DNA of 64,000 bases from Pontibacter sp. FD36 (GTDB lineage Bacteria > Bacteroidota > Bacteroidia > Cytophagales > Hymenobacteraceae). The DNA lies in assembly GCF_015686655.1 (NCBI RefSeq), contig NZ_JADPMP010000010.1, positions 178,621 through 242,620 on the forward strand. The letters are read 5' to 3'. The notes below the pieces were generated by a model. That model made no database searches and was not told where the DNA came from. It was given only the letters and a program-made list of their open reading frames with translations. The position numbers were made by a program, and so were the translations under genes. This document shows positions 25,886 to 33,474 of this stretch, piece after piece; the first letter of the stretch is position 1, and every line of letters begins with the position of its first letter.

Positions 25886-26320
25886 ATGTATACAGGATTA
25901 CAACATCTACACTCCTTCATGGCCTATCTGGTAATTCTAGGCCTTCTTGTAAGCATCATATTTGCCTTCATGGGCATGTCTGGCAATAAGCCTTTTACAG
26001 ACAAAGACAGAAAAATGGGCTTGTTGGGCCTTATACCTGCACACTTGCAGTGGGTGATCGGTGTGATTCTCTACTTTATATCCCCACTTGGAATTGAACT
26101 TGCAAACGAAGGCTTCATGAAGGATTCCACTTCAAGACTTTACGTGCTGGAGCACCCGCTGACCATGATCATCGCTGTTGTATTGATCACCGTAGGTTAT
26201 GCCCGTGCCAAGCGTCTGCAGGACAACAAGAAGCGTTTCAGCAGCATTGCTATTTTTTACACCATCGCTTTGATCCTGGTATTGGCTCGCATTCCGTGGG
26301 GTGCATGGCCTGGCAACTAA
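25886..26320 (+). CDS. Four-helix membrane protein (cytochrome b-like)
   Basis: The 144-residue protein has four transmembrane helices (about residues 10-30, 45-68, 90-105 and 120-138). It opens with LQHLHSFMAYLVI and contains PAHLQWVIGVILYF and LEHPLTMIIAVVLI. The conserved histidines within or near helices (His7, His9, His53, His90) could ligate heme, and related Bacteroidota proteins are sometimes labelled cytochrome B. No heme binding is proven. A TATATTTA sequence about 30 bases upstream may be a weak -7 box. Confidence 0.65.
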   Translation: MYTGLQHLHSFMAYLVILGLLVSIIFAFMGMSGNKPFTDKDRKMGLLGLIPAHLQWVIGVILYFISPLGIELANEGFMKDSTSRLYVLEHPLTMIIAVVLITVGYARAKRLQDNKKRFSSIAIFYTIALILVLARIPWGAWPGN

Positions 26321-26351
26321 GCCACCAACAGGTATAGCGCCCCAACAGGGC

Positions 26352-26398
26352 AGTGCCTCCCCTTTCAGGTATAGCCCTGAAGCGGGAGGCATTTTTTA
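26352..26398 (+). terminator. Terminator after the cytochrome b-like gene
   Basis: The stem GCCTCCCCTTTCAGG / CCTGAAGCGGGAGGC carries one internal mismatch and is followed by T6. A CAGGTATAG octamer sits in the arm and loop. Confidence 0.85.
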
Positions 26399-26422
26399 TA
26401 GAGAGCATCTTAAAACGTTACG

Positions 26423-27871
26423 ATGAATACGACATCTTCAAACAGCAACATACCAGCTGCTATTCAGGAATTGGGCCAGCAACTTTACCATAGCCACCAT
26501 AAGTACAAAGAGTCTGCACTGCGGCACCGGCGCTTCCGACACCGCGATATTGTGCCCCTGATTGAGCAACTGCAGGAGCAGTCAGCCTTCGAGGTGCAGG
26601 TGGCAGGTCACTCGGTGCAGGGGCGTTCGATCTATTTGATCAAGGCGGGTACCGGCAAAACTAAAGTTATGCTTTGGTCGCAGATGCACGGCGACGAGCC
26701 CACCGCCACCATGGCTTTGTTTGACCTGCTGCATTTCCTCAATCAGACGGACGAACTGGATGCCATACGCAAACATATCCTGGAGCACCTGACGCTTTAT
26801 ATTGTGCCGATGCTCAACCCGGATGGGGCCGAAATGTACACCCGACGCAATGCCTTAGGTATAGACATGAACCGCGATGCGTTGCGATTGCAGAGCCCGG
26901 AATCAGAATTGCTCAAACAATTGCGTGATCAGTTCGAGCCGGCCTTTGGCTTTAACCTGCACGACCAAAGTCGCTACTATACGGCCGGCTATACGGCGCG
27001 TCCGGCCACTATTTCGTTTCTGGCTCCGGCTTATGACCATGCCCGCAACATCAATACAGTGCGTGAAAGGGCCATGCGCACCATCGCGGGTATGGACCAT
27101 GTACTGCAGCAGTTTATACCTGGGCAGGTAGCCAAATTCAACGACGAGCACGAGCCCCGGGCTTTTGGCGATAACATCCAGAAATGGGGCACCAGCGTAA
27201 TACTGGTGGAGTCGGGTGGACAGCACGGTGATCCGGAAAAGCAGCACATCCGCCAACTGAACTTCACGGCCATTCTATCAGGCCTATACCTGATTGCAGA
27301 GGATGCCTACAAAGCCTTTGAACTGGAAGGCTATGACCGTATACCTGAAAACCAGCGTCACCTTTACGACCTGGTACTGCGCCACGTCCGCTATATCGAA
27401 AACGGCCGCGACACGATGCTGGATATTGGCATTAACCGGCTGGAGGTAGACGCTCCGAACCACCTCGGGTTTTACCATAGCAGTGCGGTAGAAGAAATTG
27501 GCGATATGAGTGTGTTCCATGGCTACGAGGAGCTCGATGCATCCGGCCTCACCCTGGTACCCGGCAAGGTATACGAGCAGCCCATCGACAGTCTCGATGA
27601 CCTGACCTCGGAACTTGGAGCCGAACTGCTCAGCCAGGGCTTTACCACCATCCGGGTAAAGCACCTGCCCGGCGTACTGCCCGACCCGACCTCGCTCCCA
27701 CTCAACGTGACAGGTATAGCCAGCATCGTCAATCACCAACTTGCACTTGACGAGCCGGCCAATTTTATCCTGAAAGATGCGCAAGACCAAGCCAGATATG
27801 CTGTACTGAACGGATTTGTATATGACTTGCAGGGCGACCGGCCGGAGCTCTTTCATGGAATACTACATTAG
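26423..27871 (+). CDS. M14 family zinc carboxypeptidase
   Basis: The 482-residue product shows the zinc and catalytic features of M14 peptidases. These are HGDE (His89 and Glu92 as ligands), NPDGAEMYTRRNALGIDMNRD with the substrate-binding arginine, NLHDQ with His180 as third ligand, and VILVESGG with the catalytic Glu263. No signal peptide is seen, so it may be cytosolic. The C-terminal 200 residues are an accessory region with no family I recognise. It could act on cell-wall or dietary peptides. It lies just upstream of the SpmAB gene in the same direction. Confidence 0.85.
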   Translation: MNTTSSNSNIPAAIQELGQQLYHSHHKYKESALRHRRFRHRDIVPLIEQLQEQSAFEVQVAGHSVQGRSIYLIKAGTGKTKVMLWSQMHGDEPTATMALFDLLHFLNQTDELDAIRKHILEHLTLYIVPMLNPDGAEMYTRRNALGIDMNRDALRLQSPESELLKQLRDQFEPAFGFNLHDQSRYYTAGYTARPATISFLAPAYDHARNINTVRERAMRTIAGMDHVLQQFIPGQVAKFNDEHEPRAFGDNIQKWGTSVILVESGGQHGDPEKQHIRQLNFTAILSGLYLIAEDAYKAFELEGYDRIPENQRHLYDLVLRHVRYIENGRDTMLDIGINRLEVDAPNHLGFYHSSAVEEIGDMSVFHGYEELDASGLTLVPGKVYEQPIDSLDDLTSELGAELLSQGFTTIRVKHLPGVLPDPTSLPLNVTGIASIVNHQLALDEPANFILKDAQDQARYAVLNGFVYDLQGDRPELFHGILH

Positions 27872-27958
27872 GCAGTAATAGAATTTTGTCGCCTAAAATC
27901 CTTCCCTTTTGGAATCAGTTTGTATCTTACAGTCTGATTCCAGACCAACCTTTGCTTC

Positions 27959-29191
27959 ATGGTATTAAACTATCTGTGGGCGGCCTTCTTTCTGATCGCC
28001 TTTGCTATTGCTTTGTTCCAGCTCATCGTGTTTCGCGATGTAGAGATCTTCCAGAAACTCGTTACCAGCACCTTCGACAATGCCAAACTCGGCTTTGAAA
28101 TTTCGCTCGGCCTGACCGGCGTGATGACGCTGTGGCTGGGCCTGATGAAAGTCGGTGAACGAGGTGGTATCATCGCCATTTTCTCCCGACTGGTGGCACC
28201 CTTTTTCAACCGACTCTTCCCGGAGATCCCGAAGAACCACCCCGTGTTCGGATCTATCCTGATGAACTTCTCAGCCAACATGCTGGGGCTCGACAATGCC
28301 GCTACACCACTTGGGCTGAAAGCGATGAAAGAGATGCAGGAGCTCAATCCGATCAAGGATCGCGCATCGAATGCTCAGATCATGTTCCTGGTGCTTAACA
28401 CCTCCGGTCTCACTATTATTCCGATCAGTATCATGGTATTCCGGGCGCAGCTGGGCGCAGCTGATCCTTCTGATATTTTTATCCCTATTCTGCTGGCTAC
28501 CTTCTTCTCTACCATGGTGGGCTTGATTGCCGTGGCCCTGTATCAGCGCATCAACCTGTTCAATCCCGTGATCATGGCCTATATAGGCACTTTGCTGCTA
28601 CTGATTGGCGGATTGATTTACTACTTCAGCACCATTTCGCAGGAACAGGTCAGCGTCATTTCACAGGTGGCCAGCAATGTAATCCTCTTCTCGATCATCA
28701 TTTCGTTTGTTGGACTGGCGCTCATTCGTAAAGTGAATGTGTACGAAGCCTTTATTGAAGGCGCTAAGGAGGGTTTCACAGTGGCCATCACCATTATACC
28801 CTACCTGGTAGCGATACTGGTAGCCATAGGCGTGTTCCGTACTTCTGGTGCTTTGGATATGATCGTGGATAGTATAGGCTATCTGATCGCTCTTACCGGT
28901 GTAAACACAGACTTTGTTCCTGCCCTGCCAGTAGCCTTTATGAAGCCACTGAGCGGCAGCGGTGCCCGTGGTCTGATGGTGGAAGCCATGACCACGTACG
29001 GTGTCGACTCGTTCGTAGGTCGTATGGCCTCCGCTTTCCAGGGTTCGACTGAAACAACCTTCTATATACTGGCGGTGTACTTTGGCTCGGTAGGCATTAA
29101 GCGCTCCCGCTACGCCCTGACCTGCGGTTTGCTGGCCGACTTTGCAGGTGCTATTGCCGCCATCTTTATCGCTTACCTGTTCTTCCACTAA
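27959..29191 (+). CDS. Nucleoside-recognition (Gate domain) protein, fused SpmA-SpmB
   Basis: The 410-residue membrane protein has two homologous Gate-domain halves. The first, SpmA-like, has LTGVMTLWLGLMKVGERGG and NMLGLDNAATPLGLKAMKEM. The second, SpmB-like, has TIIPYLVAILVAIGVFRTSGALD and KPLSGSGARGLM. In spore formers SpmA and SpmB are separate proteins affecting spore-core dehydration. In non-sporulating Bacteroidota the fused form is common and its transport role is unknown. The gene follows the M14 peptidase gene by about 90 bases and is closed by a hairpin terminator. Confidence 0.85.
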   Translation: MVLNYLWAAFFLIAFAIALFQLIVFRDVEIFQKLVTSTFDNAKLGFEISLGLTGVMTLWLGLMKVGERGGIIAIFSRLVAPFFNRLFPEIPKNHPVFGSILMNFSANMLGLDNAATPLGLKAMKEMQELNPIKDRASNAQIMFLVLNTSGLTIIPISIMVFRAQLGAADPSDIFIPILLATFFSTMVGLIAVALYQRINLFNPVIMAYIGTLLLLIGGLIYYFSTISQEQVSVISQVASNVILFSIIISFVGLALIRKVNVYEAFIEGAKEGFTVAITIIPYLVAILVAIGVFRTSGALDMIVDSIGYLIALTGVNTDFVPALPVAFMKPLSGSGARGLMVEAMTTYGVDSFVGRMASAFQGSTETTFYILAVYFGSVGIKRSRYALTCGLLADFAGAIAAIFIAYLFFH

Positions 29192-29205
29192 ACATCAGGT
29201 ATACC

Positions 29206-29248
29206 CATAAAAAAAGCGACTGCCCATAGAGCAGCCGCTTTTTTTATT
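29206..29248. terminator. Bidirectional terminator
   Basis: AAAAAAAGCGACTGC pairs, with one mismatch, with GCAGCCGCTTTTTTT. It lies between the convergent SpmAB gene and the SnoaL-like lipoprotein gene. Confidence 0.85.
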
Positions 29249-29264
29249 ATCAATTTTTAACCTT

Positions 29265-29726
29265 CTAATTTCGGGCAACAACCGGGTGTCCTTCCAGCTG
29301 CGCGTAGCTTAGTTTCCAGTTACCATCGCTGGCCTTCTTCCAAAGCAGCATAAAGTTACCTTCTCCAAGTCCACGGGGTTCGCCCGGGCTTACCGGCAGC
29401 ACATCTACTGAGAACGTACCGGCCTCGTAGGCGATCTGCGTATCAGTGCCGGAGCTAACGGGGTAGGTTTTCAGGTCAGCAATGGTGCCCATTGTCTCGC
29501 GCACCCACTTGTCTGACACTTCAGACTTGCCTCTATAGATCACCTCGCCTTGCAGGAACTGCACATCCTCGGCCATCATCGAGATCACTTTGTCAGAGTC
29601 CCGTGCATTCCAGGCACTAATAAACTCCTGGTTCAGTTCACGAACATCCACTGACTCTCCTCCATCAGACTTCGCGCACGAAGCCAGGAAGAAAAGGGCA
29701 AACAGGGTATAAAGTATATTTTTCAT
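29265..29726 (-). CDS. SnoaL-like (NTF2-fold, DUF4440) lipoprotein
   Basis: The 153-residue product starts MKNILYTLFALFFLASCAKS, a lipoprotein signal with LASC lipobox. The mature part follows the NTF2-like pattern: VRELNQEFISAWNARDSDKVISMMAEDVQFL then YRGKSEV and WKLSYAQLEGHPV. This is the DUF4440/SnoaL-like fold, which includes polyketide cyclases and steroid isomerases but also many proteins without assigned activity. The longer upstream frame adds 23 residues without a signal, so the ATG of MKNILY is chosen. It is anchored to the outer membrane or periplasm and its role is unknown. Confidence 0.8.
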   Translation of the reverse strand: MKNILYTLFALFFLASCAKSDGGESVDVRELNQEFISAWNARDSDKVISMMAEDVQFLQGEVIYRGKSEVSDKWVRETMGTIADLKTYPVSSGTDTQIAYEAGTFSVDVLPVSPGEPRGLGEGNFMLLWKKASDGNWKLSYAQLEGHPVVARN

Positions 29727-29834
29727 GATTTCTAAATTTTGGTGAGTAAACCACGACGCCATACGTGAAAACGGCATCGTTGGATTTATACCCATTCCCG
29801 GCTAAGCACCGGGAATGGGATAAGGGTAAACATG

Positions 29835-30422
29835 TTACCAGCTCTTACGTCGAACCTCAGAAGTATAGTAAGGCTTGCTGCGGTCACCATAATCCAGGTT
29901 AGGCAGGAAGTTAGCATACACTACTTGTGGCGTTGGTCCATCTTCAGATGCATACATCATCGCCAGTGAATTGGCTGCTGCTGTTTCAGCTGGGGTGGCC
30001 ATTGCCAGACTTGTCTGAGGAGTGGCTGCTTTTTTAGCTGGAGCTGGAGCCGGCGTGTTTTTCGCAACTGTCGCTCTGTTGGCTGCCGCCGAACGTTCTG
30101 CAGCTGCGGCACGCTGGGCTGCGGCTGCTCTTTCGGCTGCCGCTACACGGGCTGCTTCCGCCTCACGCTCCTTCTGCTTGTTGTCGATGACCTTGCCTAC
30201 ACCGTAACCTACGGCGCCCCCGGCTACACCACCTACAACACCACCTACTACGCGGTTACGCTTATGTATAATAGCACCTGCTGCAGCACCTGTACCGGCA
30301 CCGATCACAGCACCTTTTGCCTGAGGGCTCCAGCCTGTTCTTTTTTCCTGCGCCTCAGCCGATCCGCCAAAAGCTACTGATGCCATCAGTGCCAGGCTCA
30401 TGATATAGCTTACCTTTTTCAT
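29835..30422 (-). CDS. Glycine-zipper envelope protein with Ala-rich coiled coil
   Basis: The 195-residue product has a signal peptide ending in EAQE-like sequence after GGSA. A glycine-zipper segment of small residues (AVIGAGTGAAAGAIIH, VVGGVVGGVAGGAVGYGVGK) follows. Next is a long Ala/Glu/Arg-rich helix (residues about 90-140). The C-terminus is less structured and ends in FLPNLDYGDRSKPYY. Glycine zippers often form membrane-associated oligomers (YMGG/OmpA-like partners). The function is unknown. It neighbours the SnoaL-like lipoprotein gene on the same strand. Confidence 0.7.
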   Translation of the reverse strand: MKKVSYIMSLALMASVAFGGSAEAQEKRTGWSPQAKGAVIGAGTGAAAGAIIHKRNRVVGGVVGGVAGGAVGYGVGKVIDNKQKEREAEAARVAAAERAAAAQRAAAAERSAAANRATVAKNTPAPAPAKKAATPQTSLAMATPAETAAANSLAMMYASEDGPTPQVVYANFLPNLDYGDRSKPYYTSEVRRKSW

Positions 30423-30722
30423 AACAATTTCAGTTTAGTTAAAACAATTAAACTCTGTTGTATGGGTAATTACAAGTTGCGTGCCAGTGCAATTAAAATA
30501 GCCTAAAATAAGTCGTTGCCATACCTGTAAATTCTTTGAACACCAGATTCAAAATCACTACCACAGCATTGATTTACAATAAGTTGAACACATACTTAGC
30601 ACTTGAAAAAAAATATATAGTATGAAGAAAAAAATATTTTATGATCTGGTATTTTTCTTCAGGAAGGTGCAAACGGAGCAGGTATAATATTGCTTTTCAT
30701 CGCTAATAAATTATCTTTAAGC
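30423..30722. other. Intergenic region with possible leader ORF
   Basis: This divergent promoter region of about 300 bases is AT-rich. An ATG at 30621 starts a 21-codon frame (MKKKIFYDLVFFFRKVQTEQ...) that ends about 35 bases before the amidohydrolase start. It may be a short leader peptide or chance. No other structure is seen. Confidence 0.4.
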
Positions 30723-32273
30723 ATGGAAAAACTGTATCGCCGCGCCGCCCTGTTTGTCAAGTTAGTCGTTGCATCACTCGTATTCGCATCCTGTCAGCAG
30801 GTCGCTACTGATCAAAACCGGTATGAACTACTGATCCGCAATGCCATGGTGGTAGACGGTACGGGGAGTGCTGCCTACGCGGCCCAGGTCCTGATAAACG
30901 GTGACTCTATTGCGCTGATCGATACGGATACCTCTAAAACTTACACAGCTGATCGCACCATCAATGCCGCTGGCCTATACCTAACGCCGGGCTTTATTGA
31001 CACGCACGCACACGGCGATCCGCTTGAGACACCTGACTTTTCCAATTTCCTTTCGATGGGGATCACGACGATCTGCCTGGGCCAGGACGGCTTCAGTCCG
31101 CAGCGCGAAAACCTGAAAGAATGGATGCGTGAAGTAGATGGGAAAGAACTTGGCGTAAACGTGGCTATGTTTGCCGGTCATAATACCCTGCGTATGCTGT
31201 CAGGTATAGAGTATGATTCCATCCCATCAGAGCCAGGTATGGCCAAACTGGAACAGCTCCTCACAGACGCCCTCGATGCAGGCTGCTTCGGTATGACCAC
31301 CGGCTTGGAGTACAATCCTGGCTACTATGCCCGCCCAACTGAATTGAACAGACTTGCTGAAATTGTGGGTAACAAAGGAGGCATCATCATGAGCCACATG
31401 CGCAATGAGGATGATGCCTTTGTAGAAGCGTCGATCAGAGAACTAATGGAACAGGGCAAGTACTGCCCGGTGCATGTGTCGCATATCAAGGTAGTATATG
31501 GCAAAGGCGAAGAACGCGCTAACCGCGTGCTGCAAGTGCTGGACTCTGCCCGTCAGCAAGGTATACAGGTAACAGCCGACTTTTACCCTTACACCGCCAG
31601 CTATACCGGCATCGCCATCCTCTTCCCGGACTGGGCCAAAAAACCGCATGATTACCAGGAAGTGCTGAAGACCCGCCGTCAGGAGCTTGCCACTTTTCTG
31701 CGCAACAAGATCATACAGCGCAACGGTCCGGAAGCGACCCTGATCGGCTCCGGACCCTATAAAAGTAAAACGCTGCAACAGGTGGCTGAGGAACTGAACA
31801 AACCTTTTGAGTTGGCACTGATGGAAGATATCGGACCCTACGGTGCCGACGGTGCCTACTTCATCATGGACGAAACCCTGCAGGAGACCTTTCTGAAGGA
31901 CCCGCACGTGATGGTCTGCACGGATGGCAGCCCCACCATGCGCCACCCCCGCAGTTTCGGAGCCTTCGCCCGTATACTGGAGACTTATGTGGTGCAGAAA
32001 AAACTACTATCATTGGAGGAAGCTGTGCACAAAATGACGGGATTGTCCGCTAAGACCATTGGACTGCCTAATCGTGGCTTAGTTAAGCAGGGATATAAAG
32101 CTGACTTACTCCTTTTTAATCCTGAAGAGATCCGGGAAAACGCTACTTACGAAAATCCGCACCAAGAGGCTAGTGGGTTTAGGTATATACTGGTGAATGG
32201 GAAGGTTGTGAGAGAAGAAGATCAGCAAATTATAGTTAGAACAGGACGTGTTTTGAAAAAACATTCTAACTAA
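30723..32273 (+). CDS. Amidohydrolase family lipoprotein (N-acyl-D-amino-acid deacylase-like)
   Basis: The 516-residue product has a lipoprotein signal (VFASCQQ, Cys24). The amidohydrolase fold shows the DTHAHGD metal ligands (His95, His97), the SHMRNED segment, VSHIKVVYGKG, and a late TDGSPTMRHPRS with the conserved Asp. The C-terminal small barrel (GLVKQGYKADLLLFNPE) is typical. Closest known functions are D-aminoacylases and related deacylases of N-acyl amino acids or peptidoglycan fragments. The upstream frame begins earlier, but the ATG of MEKLYRRAAL gives the right signal. It ends about 30 bases before a strong inverted repeat. Confidence 0.85.
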   Translation: MEKLYRRAALFVKLVVASLVFASCQQVATDQNRYELLIRNAMVVDGTGSAAYAAQVLINGDSIALIDTDTSKTYTADRTINAAGLYLTPGFIDTHAHGDPLETPDFSNFLSMGITTICLGQDGFSPQRENLKEWMREVDGKELGVNVAMFAGHNTLRMLSGIEYDSIPSEPGMAKLEQLLTDALDAGCFGMTTGLEYNPGYYARPTELNRLAEIVGNKGGIIMSHMRNEDDAFVEASIRELMEQGKYCPVHVSHIKVVYGKGEERANRVLQVLDSARQQGIQVTADFYPYTASYTGIAILFPDWAKKPHDYQEVLKTRRQELATFLRNKIIQRNGPEATLIGSGPYKSKTLQQVAEELNKPFELALMEDIGPYGADGAYFIMDETLQETFLKDPHVMVCTDGSPTMRHPRSFGAFARILETYVVQKKLLSLEEAVHKMTGLSAKTIGLPNRGLVKQGYKADLLLFNPEEIRENATYENPHQEASGFRYILVNGKVVREEDQQIIVRTGRVLKKHSN

Positions 32274-32304
32274 GTTGAACTACACCAAGCCATCTGAAGC
32301 AACT

Positions 32305-32382
32305 AACTTTCTTTTAAAGCTGACACTAGGTTAAAAGACACCAATTTGTATTAACCTAGTGCCAGCTTTAAAAAAGAAAGTT
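32305..32382. repeat. Long inverted repeat between the housekeeping region and the polysaccharide locus
   Basis: The left arm 32305-32334 and right arm 32351-32382 are reverse complements over about 30 bases, with a two-base insertion and one mismatch. Key matched blocks are AACTTTCTTT, AAAGCTG and CACTAGGTTAA. The loop is 16 bases. It may act as the terminator of the amidohydrolase gene, but the stem is longer than for the other terminators here and has no clear T-run outside it. A miniature inverted-repeat element is an alternative. Confidence 0.8.
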
Positions 32383-32654
32383 AATACAGCCTCTTCGCGT
32401 TTATACTTCTTCAGTTAACCCGCCTGAAATCAAATAATATAGCCATTTCCTATTAAATAAATAGCATTAAAACACCCCTTTATTCAACTGCAGGTTTATA
32501 TATCATTGAAAAATTATTCACCATTTAATTTTATATAAAAACTTACTTCAGTCCATAACGTATTGTATAAAAAACTATAAAACTTTGACTTTTAAGCCCA
32601 AGTTTTATAGTTTTTATATGTTCTATCAAGATTCCGAACCTGTCCAAAACCCTT
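32383..32654. other. AT-rich upstream region of the polysaccharide locus
   Basis: About 270 bases of AT-rich DNA without a gene lie between the inverted repeat and the OPX gene. The repeated stretch AAACTTACTT/AAACTATAAAAC and a hairpin-like pair around 32567-32613 (TATAAAAAACTATAAAACTT and AAGTTTTATAGTTTTTATAT) suggest a stem-loop in the leader, possibly an attenuator or promoter structure for the locus. Confidence 0.45.
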
Positions 32655-33458
32655 ATGTATATGAATCTACGTCGACTGATTTGCTTACTTTCATACGCTA
32701 CACTACTAATCCCTTTGCTCTCCGCCTGTGTGAGTACTAAAGACGCTGTATATTTCAATAACATTGGTAATAGCGAGATAAAGGGTAGTACTGAAAGTTT
32801 AGAACCCGTCATACAACCTAATGACCTCTTAAGCATTACAATCAGTAGCTTGAACCCTGCGGCTTCTGAGGTTTTTAATGTATCATCTAATTCGAGTATG
32901 AGGATGAACAATGCAACTGCTCAAAGCACAGTAGCCCCTGTTATTGGCTATTTGGTTGATCAGGAAGGCAATGTGCAACTACCATTACTCGGGAAGACAA
33001 AAGCTGCGGGTATAACAAAAAAAGATTTTCAAGAAGGTATAAGAAATCAGTTAATTCAGAAAAAGCTTTTAGTTGAACCTGTAGTCGATATACGATACCT
33101 CAATTATAAAATTTCTGTGTTAGGTGAAGTAGCACGCCCCTCTGTACTAACTGTGCCTAATGAAAAGATAACACTATTGGAAGCGCTTGGCTTAGCTGGG
33201 GACCTTACTATATATGCTAGCCGGAATAATGTGCTTTTGATTCGTGAGGAAAATGGCGTTAAAAAACTTACTCGGTTAGATCTTACTTCGAAAGAACTCT
33301 TTGCCTCCCCATACTACTACCTGAAGTCAAACGACATCATCTATGTCGAGCCAAACAAAACCAAGATTCAGAGTGCAAGTAACGTGCGTCAATGGCTTCC
33401 AGTAGTATTCAGTGGATTAACCATTGTGATAATTGCCCTAGACAGATTAACAAGATAA
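32655..33458 (+). CDS. OPX family polysaccharide export lipoprotein (Wza-like)
   Basis: The 267-residue product has a lipoprotein signal (LLSACVSTKD) and the poly_export domain (IQPNDLLSITISSLNPAASEVF). SLBB-type segments follow (VLGEVARPSVLTVPNEKITLLEALGLAG), with a C-terminal membrane helix (WLPVVFSGLTIVIIALDRL). This short OPX form with a C-terminal anchor is typical of Bacteroidota. It forms the outer-membrane or periplasmic channel through which the polymer is exported, together with the BY-kinase encoded 16 bases downstream. It is the first gene of the locus. Confidence 0.9.
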   Translation: MYMNLRRLICLLSYATLLIPLLSACVSTKDAVYFNNIGNSEIKGSTESLEPVIQPNDLLSITISSLNPAASEVFNVSSNSSMRMNNATAQSTVAPVIGYLVDQEGNVQLPLLGKTKAAGITKKDFQEGIRNQLIQKKLLVEPVVDIRYLNYKISVLGEVARPSVLTVPNEKITLLEALGLAGDLTIYASRNNVLLIREENGVKKLTRLDLTSKELFASPYYYLKSNDIIYVEPNKTKIQSASNVRQWLPVVFSGLTIVIIALDRLTR

Positions 33459-33474
33459 TTTAAACAGTAAACTT

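Noticed and set aside
27284..27856. 190-codon minus-strand ORF opposite the M14 peptidase
   Set aside because: The M14 zinc and catalytic motifs on the plus strand are complete; the reverse frame shows no family pattern.
27959..29191. Spore maturation genes as a sign of sporulation
   Set aside because: The fused SpmA-SpmB form is widespread in non-sporulating Bacteroidota, and no other sporulation gene is present.
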